A DNA stretch of 7,629 nucleotides from Oscillospiraceae bacterium (lineage in GTDB: Bacteria; Bacillota; Clostridia; Oscillospirales; Oscillospiraceae). Below the pieces are notes generated by a model. The model was not told the DNA's origin, ran no database searches, and was given only the letters and a program-made list of their open reading frames with translations. The number at the start of each line of letters is the position of its first letter. Position 1 is the first letter of the stretch. Below, piece after piece: positions 1 through 5,518 of this stretch. Position numbers and translations under genes: made by a program. The stretch is taken from the NCBI GenBank assembly GCA_031255955.1, contig JAIRRO010000076.1, positions 1-7,629 of the forward strand. The letters run 5' to 3'.

Positions 1-171
1 TTTTAATTGCGGCATACCGCGATAAAAGTGTATTCAGCGGCGCTTTGTCCGTATGCACGCCGATGCTTTGGCGAATAAAAATAAACGTCAGGGAAAAATA
101 CCGTTCCACTTCCCTTAACGCTTTACAACCTGACTTTATCACTGAACGATGACAATTTCACAAAAAAGTCA
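1..171. other. AT-richer upstream region, no assignable gene
   Basis: By hand count GC is about 41% over 1-180, clearly below the GC-rich genes that follow. Two opposing reading frames run off the left edge. One is a + frame open from position 3 to a TGA at 150-152 (49 codons). The other is a - frame from a possible GTG at 142 down to the edge (47 codons). Neither has a recognisable motif, and the - frame GTG has no Shine-Dalgarno. A short GCGG-CATA-CCGC hairpin lies at 9-20 but has no following T-run. The + frame could be the tail of an upstream gene that ends before the promoter. I treat the stretch as mainly intergenic. Confidence 0.45.
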
Positions 172-200
172 TTGCCTATATCGCGCGAAGATGTTAAAAT
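172..200 (+). promoter_or_regulatory. Sigma-A-type promoter with extended -10
   Basis: The -35 hexamer TTGCCT (172-177, 4 of 6 to consensus) is separated by exactly 17 nt from the -10 hexamer TAAAAT (195-200, 5 of 6). A TGT extended -10 element (192-194) lies directly upstream of the -10. Transcription would start near 206-208, about 30 nt before the first start codon. It is the only well-formed promoter I found, and it sits at the head of a co-directional gene block, so it probably drives the operon. The assignment rests on consensus matching only. Confidence 0.6.
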
Positions 201-222
201 GGACGCGTAAACCCGATGACGG

Positions 223-229
223 GGAGGTG
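223..229 (+). promoter_or_regulatory. Ribosome binding site of the fumarase-like gene
   Basis: GGAGGTG, a near-perfect Shine-Dalgarno, ends about 8-10 nt before the ATG at 238. It supports 238 as the start and argues that this diverged gene is translated. Confidence 0.65.
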
Positions 230-237
230 GAGGGCGA

Positions 238-891
238 ATGCCCGAAAAAATCGTACTGCGGGAAAAGCTGGCGCGGCGGGCGGCGGACATTCTGCCGCCG
301 GAGCTTGCGATACTCATCGAGTGCGCCTTTGAGGGCGAGAGCGAGCCGCAGGCGGGGGAGTTTCTGCGTGGTTTAATAGAGCGCTTCAATGAGTGCGCGC
401 ATCGCGCCGAGCCGCTGCACGGCAGCGAAAAAACCGGGCTTTATGAGCTTGAGCTTGCGGATGACGCAAAAAAAGAATTGCTCATCGGTATTGTTCCGGA
501 GCGCGTGTCAGAGCGCGAGGCGGTAATCACCGGTGACGCCGTTCCCGGCGAAGCGGGCTTTGATGAGCTTATAACAGACACGGCGCTGGGGCTGGATATT
601 TCGCCGCTTGCACCGATTGTTCTCGGCATTGGCGTAGCCTCCAACGAGGATGAGGCGCTTGAGCTGGCGCGGCGCGCGTTGTTCCGTCCGGCGGACAGAC
701 ACGCGACGGACGCCGTGACGGCAGCCTCCGAGCGGCGCATTCTTGCGCGGCTGAACAGCCGCGGACCCGGCGCCGGAGGACTGGGGGGGCGCCATACAGC
801 GCTGATGACAGCGGTGGAATGTCGCGGACGCGGATATATCGCGCTTGCGCCCGGCGATTATTTTACAAGCAGCGCGCGGGCATATTATTAA
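238..891 (+). CDS. Diverged class I fumarase/tartrate dehydratase alpha-chain-like protein lacking Fe-S ligands
   Basis: This 217-residue protein resembles the alpha chain of class I fumarases and TtdA-type dehydratases, which are usually about 280 residues. Visible matches are a helical N-terminus, a PL...TG segment (59-67) where the family has PLCQDTG, PIVLGIGV (126-133) where it has CPPIVVGVG, a helix ending in ALFR (147-150), GPGAGGLGGRHTAL (176-189) matching GIGPQGLGGxxTAL, and a C-terminal SSARA (211-215) where it has NCHAAR. In known enzymes the three cysteines in those motifs hold the [4Fe-4S] cluster. Here the CQDTG, CPP and NCH cysteines are all absent, and the only cysteines are 29, 53 and 195. 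Part of the middle of the family also appears deleted. No beta-chain gene follows. The frame is intact with a strong RBS and GC-rich codon use like its neighbours, so it does not look like a fresh pseudogene. The fold assignment is inference from motifs. Fumarase activity is unlikely and the role is unknown. Confidence 0.7.
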   Translation: MPEKIVLREKLARRAADILPPELAILIECAFEGESEPQAGEFLRGLIERFNECAHRAEPLHGSEKTGLYELELADDAKKELLIGIVPERVSEREAVITGDAVPGEAGFDELITDTALGLDISPLAPIVLGIGVASNEDEALELARRALFRPADRHATDAVTAASERRILARLNSRGPGAGGLGGRHTALMTAVECRGRGYIALAPGDYFTSSARAYY

Positions 892-908
892 GGCGGACAC
901 GCCATTTT

Positions 909-915
909 GAGGAGG
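909..915 (+). promoter_or_regulatory. Ribosome binding site of hpf
   Basis: GAGGAGG lies 8 nt before the ATG at 924. It fixes the start there, rather than at an in-frame ATG at 819 inside the preceding gene, which would add 35 residues unlike any HPF N-terminus. Confidence 0.8.
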
Positions 916-923
916 AAACAGCA

Positions 924-1466
924 ATGAAATTCATCATCAACGAACGGAAGCTGCACGTGGCGCCGGAAATCAGGGAGTACGCAGAAAAGAAAATATCGAA
1001 GCTCGACAGATTTTTCAGCGACGAGTCCGAGGCGTCGGTTATGTTCTCCGCGGAGCGCGGACGGCACATCACAGAGCTTACGGTGAGTAATCGCGGGCTG
1101 GTGCTGCGCGTAACTGAAGCGACAGGCGATATGCGAGCATCAATTGATTCCGCCGTGGCGTCGGTAGAGCGCCAGATACGAAAGCACAAAACACGTCTAG
1201 CGAAGCGTCTGCGCGACGGCGCGTTTGAGCGCGAGGCGGCGCCCACCGTGACGGTGGAGAACGATGAGGACGAGGCTGAGCCGGAATTTAACATTGTCCG
1301 CGTGAAGTCCTTCCCCTTAAAGCCCATGACGCCCGAGGAGGCTGTGCTGCAGATGAATCTGCTGGGGCATACCTTCTTCGTGTTCAAAAATCAAAGCAAC
1401 AGCGACACCTTTTCCGTCGTGTACAAGCGGCGCGGTGGCGATTACGGAATGATAGAAAGCGCGTAA
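924..1466 (+). CDS. hpf: Long-form ribosome hibernation promoting factor
   Basis: This 180-residue protein has the two-domain layout of long HPF, the Gram-positive type that alone dimerises 70S ribosomes into inactive 100S particles. Residues 1 to about 97 form the RaiA/YfiA-like domain (MKFIINERKLHVAPEIREYA at the N-terminus, basic helix QIRKHKTRLAKRLR around 84-97), which binds the decoding region of the 30S subunit. An acidic linker (about 105-120, rich in E and D) follows. Residues 121-178 are the C-terminal dimerisation domain with its hallmarks KSFPLKPMTPEEAVLQM (128-144), LLGHTFFVF (146-154) and YKRRGGDYGMIE (167-178). It starts 32 nt after the fumarase-like gene with no promoter or terminator between. 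In other Firmicutes hpf is often stress-controlled and located elsewhere. Here it would be co-transcribed with pyrH and frr, which share a translation and nucleotide theme. No stress-sigma promoter is visible. Confidence 0.95.
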   Translation: MKFIINERKLHVAPEIREYAEKKISKLDRFFSDESEASVMFSAERGRHITELTVSNRGLVLRVTEATGDMRASIDSAVASVERQIRKHKTRLAKRLRDGAFEREAAPTVTVENDEDEAEPEFNIVRVKSFPLKPMTPEEAVLQMNLLGHTFFVFKNQSNSDTFSVVYKRRGGDYGMIESA

Positions 1467-1500
1467 GAGCGCTCTAAAATATGCGAAAGGACTGATTTTT

Positions 1501-2229
1501 ATGGACGCGAGACAGGGGGATTCACCGGCGTATAAACGGGTGCTTATTAAGCTCTCGGGAGAGGCGCTGGCGGGAGAAGGACGGTTTGGACTGGATTTTG
1601 CGGTGATACGCGATGTGTGCGGCGTAATCAAGCAATGCGCCGAGCGCGGAGTGGAGATCGGAATTGTAGTCGGCGGAGGGAACTTTTGGCGCGGCGCGGT
1701 GGACGGCGCGGGCAAGATGGAACGCACGCGCGCCGACCATATGGGAATGATGGCAACGGTGATGAACTCCCTTGCCGTGGCGGACGTGCTGGAGCAGCTG
1801 GGCGTACCCGTGCGCGTACAGACCGCGCTGGAGATTAGAGCCGTAGCGGAGCCGTATATACGGTTGAAGGCGGACAAGCATCTCAAAAACGGCAGGGTTG
1901 TCATTTTCGGCTGCGGTACGGGCAATCCGTATTTCTCCACGGACACGGCGGCGGCGCTGCGCGCGGCGGAGCTTGGCGCGGACGCGGTGCTGCTTGCGAA
2001 AAACGAGGACGGGGTATATTCCGCCGATCCGAAAAAGTATTCAGACGCCGTGAAGTATGACACCATCAGCTATGACGACGTGCTGCGGCAGCGGCTGGAG
2101 GTTATGGACTCGACGGCGACAAGCCTCTCGATGGATAACAAAATTCCGCTGATTGTGTTCTCGCTGCGAAAGCCGGAGAACATCCTGCGCGTTGTGATGG
2201 GCGAACGAATCGGAACGCTTGTCGGATAA
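1501..2229 (+). CDS. pyrH: Uridylate kinase (UMP kinase)
   Basis: This 242-residue cytoplasmic enzyme phosphorylates UMP to UDP with ATP. It belongs to the bacterial amino-acid-kinase-type UMP kinases, which are usually hexameric and allosterically controlled by UTP and GTP. Signatures in order are KLSGEAL (17-23), VVGGGNFWRG (56-65), DHMGMMATVMNSLA (79-92), a FGCGTGNPYFSTDTAAALRA block (136-155) that binds UMP and the phosphates, and LLAKNEDGVYSADP (164-177). Length is normal for the family. An AAAGGA at 1486-1491 lies 9 nt before the ATG. The gene is 34 nt after hpf and 44 nt before frr. In most bacteria rpsB and tsf precede pyrH, and here they do not. UDP from this step feeds RNA synthesis and UDP-GlcNAc for the cell wall. 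Confidence 0.98.
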   Translation: MDARQGDSPAYKRVLIKLSGEALAGEGRFGLDFAVIRDVCGVIKQCAERGVEIGIVVGGGNFWRGAVDGAGKMERTRADHMGMMATVMNSLAVADVLEQLGVPVRVQTALEIRAVAEPYIRLKADKHLKNGRVVIFGCGTGNPYFSTDTAAALRAAELGADAVLLAKNEDGVYSADPKKYSDAVKYDTISYDDVLRQRLEVMDSTATSLSMDNKIPLIVFSLRKPENILRVVMGERIGTLVG

Positions 2230-2273
2230 AAACAGACCGGCAAATTTGCGAAAAACGAAAGGAAAGAACGATA

Positions 2274-2828
2274 ATGTCAGAAGATTATGAGATTTACGAA
2301 TCGAAAATGAAAAAGACGCTCTCGGCGCTGGGGGGCGAATTTGCCACCGTGCGCGCGGGGCGCGCAAACGCCGCGGTGCTGGATCAGCTGCGCGTCGATT
2401 ATTACGGAGAGGCGACGCCGATAGCGCAGATTGCGTCCATAACCTCGCCGGATCCGCGCACACTTGTCATCTCGCCGTGGGACGCTGGCTGCTTGAAAAA
2501 CATCGAAAAAGCGATTCAAGCTTCCGAGCTGGGGATAAATCCGGTGAACGATGGCAAGGTGCTGCGTCTTGCCTTCCCGCAGTTGACAGAGGATCGCCGC
2601 CGCGAATTATCCAAGCTTGTGGCGAAGTATGCGGAGGAAGCCAAGGTCGCTGTTCGCAATATACGGCGCGACGCGGTTGAGAACTTTAAGGCGCAAAAGA
2701 AAAAATCAGAAATCACCGAAGACGATTTGAAAGACGCCGAGCGCGATATTCAAAAGCTGACGGACAATTACATTAAGGAAATTGAAGCCGCGCAGGCAAA
2801 AAAGGAAAAAGAGCTGCTTGAAATTTAG
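2274..2828 (+). CDS. frr: Ribosome recycling factor
   Basis: This 184-residue protein splits post-termination ribosomes together with EF-G. The family is about 185 residues, so this is full length. Domain I (three-helix bundle) is split around domain II, as expected. VRAGRAN (26-32), VDYYGEATPIAQIASI (41-56) and LVISPWD (64-70) lead into the beta domain. INPVNDGKVLRLAFPQLTEDRRRELSK (about 88-114), VAVRNIRRDA (125-134) and a C-terminal charged coiled helix (to 182) complete the bundle. The conserved arginine after RNI (R131/R132) needed for ribosome binding is present. AAAGGAAAG at 2258-2266 is the Shine-Dalgarno. The 3' end overlaps the start of uppS by 11 nt, so uppS is probably translated by coupling to frr. 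Confidence 0.98.
   Translation: MSEDYEIYESKMKKTLSALGGEFATVRAGRANAAVLDQLRVDYYGEATPIAQIASITSPDPRTLVISPWDAGCLKNIEKAIQASELGINPVNDGKVLRLAFPQLTEDRRRELSKLVAKYAEEAKVAVRNIRRDAVENFKAQKKKSEITEDDLKDAERDIQKLTDNYIKEIEAAQAKKEKELLEI
2801..2806 (+). promoter_or_regulatory. Ribosome binding site of uppS, inside frr
   Basis: AAAGGA lies 11 nt before the TTG at 2818, within the last codons of frr. The other in-frame TTG at 2782 has AAGGAA only 1-2 nt away, which is too close to work, so this site decides for 2818. Confidence 0.55.
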
Positions 2829-3564
2829 CCCCTTCAAAAGAAAAAAACAGGACGCGCCGCAGACAGACGGAGCATATGAAATACCGAGTCACATCGCGCT
2901 CATAATGGACGGCAACGGACGCTGGGCGGCGCGGCGCGGCTTGCCGCGCTCCGCGGGACACGCCGCGGGGGCGGAGACATTCCGGCGCGTGGCGACATAT
3001 TGCAAGGAAATCGGTGTGCGGTATCTCACGGTGTACGCCTTTTCCACAGAGAATTGGAAGCGTCCGCCCGACGAGGTGGGCGCGATTATGGAGCTGCTGG
3101 AGCGTTATCTGAAAGAGGCAACGGATAAAATGGAGCGCGACCGCGTGAAGCTGAAATTTTTCGGGGATTTATCCGCGCTTTCGGACGGTCTGCGCGCGCT
3201 CATACACGACACAGAGGAAATTTCCGCGCGGTTTGACGGCGTTCAGGTGAACATCTGCGTGAATTACGGCGGACGCGATGAGATAATCAGGGCGGCGCGC
3301 CTGTGGCGCGAGCGCGCGGACGACGGCGCGGAGCTGACGGAGGAGAGCTTCGGGGGATTTATGTATTCCGCGGGCATACCGGATCCCGATTTGGTTATTC
3401 GCCCCGGAGGGGAGATGCGCGTATCGAACTTTCTGCTGTGGCAGGCGGCGTATTCGGAGCTGTATTTCACGGATACCCTGTGGCCGGACTTCACGCCGCG
3501 CGAATTGGACAAGGCGATAAAAGCATACAATAGCCGGGAGCGGCGGTTCGGAGGTGTTCTGTGA
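2818..3564 (+). CDS. uppS: Undecaprenyl diphosphate synthase (isoprenyl transferase)
   Basis: A cis-prenyltransferase of 248 residues that condenses isopentenyl diphosphate onto farnesyl diphosphate, giving C55-PP, the lipid carrier precursor for peptidoglycan and other wall polymers. Motifs are HIALIMDGNGRWA (25-37, catalytic Asp31), RGLPRSAGHAAGAE (40-53), YAFSTENWKRP (73-83), VNYGGRDEI (148-156) and IRPGGEMRVSNFLLWQ (194-209), with the Arg/Ser residues that bind the IPP diphosphate. RPGGEM replaces the more usual RTSGEQ or RTGGEQ, a mild variation. I chose the TTG start at 2818 because the N-terminus then begins MKFSPFKRKK, the short Lys-rich leader common in clostridial homologues, and it has a spaced Shine-Dalgarno. 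An upstream in-frame TTG at 2782 would add 12 basic residues encoded within frr. The stop overlaps the cdsA GTG by 4 nt. Confidence 0.95.
   Translation: MKFSPFKRKKQDAPQTDGAYEIPSHIALIMDGNGRWAARRGLPRSAGHAAGAETFRRVATYCKEIGVRYLTVYAFSTENWKRPPDEVGAIMELLERYLKEATDKMERDRVKLKFFGDLSALSDGLRALIHDTEEISARFDGVQVNICVNYGGRDEIIRAARLWRERADDGAELTEESFGGFMYSAGIPDPDLVIRPGGEMRVSNFLLWQAAYSELYFTDTLWPDFTPRELDKAIKAYNSRERRFGGVL
3550..3554 (+). promoter_or_regulatory. Ribosome binding site of cdsA, inside uppS
   Basis: GGAGG lies 6 nt before the GTG at 3561. It supports the non-ATG start and the 4-nt GTGA overlap with the uppS stop. Confidence 0.75.
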
Positions 3565-4418
3565 GGGTAAGAATTATCACGGGCATCGCCGCTGTGCCGC
3601 TGCTTGTGGCGGCGCTGGTGCTTACGCCGTCGTTCGTCACGGCGATAATTATCGCGATAATCGTTGCGGTGTCGGCGTGGGAGCTGTCGGGCGCGATGGG
3701 CATACCGAAAAGCGTCGGCGTGCGGGTGCTGTTAGCCGCCACCTCGGGGTGGTTCGCCATCGTGTTCCCGGACAACGCGGTATCGCTGCGCGATATTTGG
3801 GCGATGCTTTTTCTGTTCCTGCTGCTCACTGTGCTGTTCGCTGTGGAGATGAGCGGCTACGAAAGGCGTCCCGGGAAACGGGGGATGAAAATTTTCGGCG
3901 TGGGGCTTGCGGGCGATCAGGGCGTTGCCCTTTTTATACTGCCGATTTTTCTCGCATCTATGACGTGGCTGCGCTCGGCGCAGCACGGACGGCTGCTTGT
4001 GCTGTTGCCGCTTGCCTCTGTGTTTCTAACGGACGCCGGGGCGTATTTCACCGGGATATTTTTCGGGAAGCACAAGGTGTTTCCGCGCATTTCCCCGAAT
4101 AAAACCGCGGAGGGCTGCATCGGAGGGATTTTTATCGGCACGGCGGCAGTGATGGCATACGGCGCGATTGCCGCCGCAATAGCGGGAACGGGCGTGTCGA
4201 TAGCCTCCCTTGCCGTTGTGGGGATAGCGGGCGCGGCGGCGGCGGAATTTGGCGATTTAACCTTTTCGTACATCAAAAGACTGCACGGAATTAAAGATTA
4301 CGGCAAGCTGCTGCCGGGACACGGGGGTATGCTGGACAGATTCGACAGCCTTGTGTTCTGCGCGCCGACGGTGCTGATACTCTCCACGTGGCTGCCGGTG
4401 TTCGGAAATACGCTATGA
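3561..4418 (+). CDS. cdsA: Phosphatidate cytidylyltransferase (CDP-diglyceride synthase)
   Basis: This 285-residue polytopic membrane enzyme makes CDP-diacylglycerol from phosphatidic acid and CTP, the branch point to acidic phospholipids. Hydrophobic segments appear near 5-40 (probably two), 54-70, 80-96, 121-136, 145-165, 185-225 (two) and 265-281. The catalytic signatures are in the C-terminal half: TDAGAYFTGIFFGKHK (157-172), ISPNKTAEG (177-185), AEFGDLTFSYIKR (228-240), and the CDS family signature KDYGKLLPGHGGMLDRFDS (245-263) with the metal-binding acidic residues. It starts at GTG in a 4-nt overlap with uppS and ends in an ATGA overlap with dxr, so translation is likely coupled on both sides. 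Length is at the upper end of normal. Confidence 0.95.
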   Translation: MRVRIITGIAAVPLLVAALVLTPSFVTAIIIAIIVAVSAWELSGAMGIPKSVGVRVLLAATSGWFAIVFPDNAVSLRDIWAMLFLFLLLTVLFAVEMSGYERRPGKRGMKIFGVGLAGDQGVALFILPIFLASMTWLRSAQHGRLLVLLPLASVFLTDAGAYFTGIFFGKHKVFPRISPNKTAEGCIGGIFIGTAAVMAYGAIAAAIAGTGVSIASLAVVGIAGAAAAEFGDLTFSYIKRLHGIKDYGKLLPGHGGMLDRFDSLVFCAPTVLILSTWLPVFGNTL

Positions 4419-5503
4419 AGGACTGCATGAATTGTATTGACAATACGGTGGTGCTGCTCGGCTCGACAGGCTCAATCGGAACGCAAGCGGTTGATGTTTG
4501 CCGCTCGTTGGGGATACGCGTAAAAGCGATTGCGGCGGAGCGCAATATCGACCTTTTGGAGCGGCAAGCGCGCGAACTTTCGCCGGAGCTTATCGCCGTT
4601 CGTGACGATAACGCGGCGCGTGAGATGAAAGCTCGGATGGCGGATACGCCGACGCGTGTGCTGTCCGGGGAGGACGGGGTCATTGAAGTCGCAGAAACAC
4701 CCTGCGACACCGTCGTGAATGCTGTTTCGGGTATGGCGGGACTCAAGCCGACACTGGCTGCCGTGCGGCTCGGCAGACGCCTTGCGCTGGCAAATAAAGA
4801 ATCACTGGTTGCGGCGGGGGAGCGCGTGATGGCGACGGCGCGCGAAACGGGAGCCGACATTATTCCGGTGGACTCTGAGCATTCGGCGATTTTTCAATGC
4901 TTGCAAGGAAATATCGACGGGGGAAACGGAAACAATATAAAAAGCCTGATTCTCACGGCGTCCGGCGGTCCGTTTTACGGCAAAACGCGTGAGCAGCTGA
5001 AAAGCGTGACGCCGGAGATGGCGAAGCGTCATCCAAATTGGAGCATGGGCGCAAAAATATCCGTGGACTGCGCCACTATGATGAACAAGGGCTTGGAATT
5101 GATAGAAGCCTCGCGCCTGTTTGGAATCCCGCGTGAGCGGATACGGGTGCTTATTCACCGGCAGAGCATAGTCCATTCCGCCGTGGAGCTTGAGGACGGC
5201 GCTGTTATCGCGCAGCTGGGCGTGCCGGATATGCGCCTGCCGATACAGTACGCGCTGACATATCCAAAGCGTCTGCCGGGGCGCGCGGCGTCGCTTGACC
5301 TTGCCGCCGTCGGGATACTCAGCTTTGAGGAGCCGGATATGGACGCTTTCCCCTGTCTAAAGCTGGCGTATGAAGCGGCGGCGCGCGGTGACGAGGCTTG
5401 CCGCGCCCTGTGCGAGGCTGACGAGCGGGCGGTAAACGCGTTTCTCGCCGGGGAAATCGGATTTTTGGACATTTATGATTATATTAAGGCAGAGATAGGC
5501 TGA
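4415..5503 (+). CDS. dxr: 1-deoxy-D-xylulose 5-phosphate reductoisomerase
   Basis: A 362-residue cytoplasmic enzyme that converts DXP to MEP with NADPH and a divalent metal, the committed MEP-pathway step and target of fosmidomycin. Visible are the Rossmann motif GSTGSIG (16-22), LANKES (125-130), metal ligands in VDSEHSAIFQ (152-161, Asp153 and Glu155), TASGGPFYGKTREQL (181-195), the flexible-loop Trp in HPNWSMG (206-212), and DCATMMNKGLELIEA (218-232) with the third ligand Glu228. The C-terminus is odd. The usual AANE block is replaced by CEADERAVNAFL (333-344), and the protein stops soon after GFLDIYDYI, some 20-40 residues shorter than many homologues. I chose the ATG at 4415 because it forms an ATGA overlap with cdsA. 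Its RBS is weak, and an ATG at 4427 preceded closely by AAGGA is possible. A GTG at 4388 is less likely. Confidence 0.95.
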   Translation: MKDCMNCIDNTVVLLGSTGSIGTQAVDVCRSLGIRVKAIAAERNIDLLERQARELSPELIAVRDDNAAREMKARMADTPTRVLSGEDGVIEVAETPCDTVVNAVSGMAGLKPTLAAVRLGRRLALANKESLVAAGERVMATARETGADIIPVDSEHSAIFQCLQGNIDGGNGNNIKSLILTASGGPFYGKTREQLKSVTPEMAKRHPNWSMGAKISVDCATMMNKGLELIEASRLFGIPRERIRVLIHRQSIVHSAVELEDGAVIAQLGVPDMRLPIQYALTYPKRLPGRAASLDLAAVGILSFEEPDMDAFPCLKLAYEAAARGDEACRALCEADERAVNAFLAGEIGFLDIYDYIKAEIG

Positions 5504-5518
5504 AAGGGGCTGTTCGGG

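Noticed and set aside
9..20. Hairpin GCGG-CATA-CCGC at the left edge
   Set aside because: The stem is only 4 bp, and neither strand has a T-run after it, so an intrinsic terminator is not supported.
77..89. 13-nt match AAAAATAAACGTC to 6939-6951 at the start of ispG
   Set aside because: A single 13-nt match is close to chance expectation for 7.6 kb, and the two contexts are unrelated.
149..172. Inverted repeat ATGAC (149-153) and GTCAT (168-172) just before the -35 box
   Set aside because: Only 5 bp per arm with a 14-nt gap. This is too weak to call an operator or terminator.
819..923. Upstream in-frame start that would lengthen hpf by 35 residues
   Set aside because: The extension overlaps the fumarase-like gene and has no HPF-like sequence, while the ATG at 924 has a strong, well-spaced RBS.
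1466..1475. Perfect palindrome AGAGCGCTCT between hpf and pyrH
   Set aside because: It has no loop and no T-run, so it is not a terminator. About seven 10-nt perfect palindromes are expected by chance in a window this size.
1475..1480. TAAAAT as a possible -10 box before pyrH
   Set aside because: No -35-like hexamer lies 16-18 nt upstream, and a start there would fall on the pyrH RBS.
1317..2066. A 249-codon open frame on the - strand across the end of hpf and most of pyrH
   Set aside because: It is antisense to two certain genes, is Ser/Ala/Pro-rich as expected for the complement of GC-rich codons, and has no recognisable motif. The same reasoning removes the long - frames at 441-740, 508-924, 863-1387, 4291-4860, 5531-6319, 6353-6862 and 6859-7512.
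2240..2249. Perfect palindrome GCAAATTTGC between pyrH and frr
   Set aside because: No repeat of the motif elsewhere in an intergenic position, no T-run, and chance expectation is the same as above. It could be an operator, but nothing supports this.
3554..4102. A 182-codon + frame inside cdsA
   Set aside because: It is an alternative frame of cdsA, with a Gly/Arg/Cys-rich translation and no domain; cdsA has all its family signatures in its own frame.
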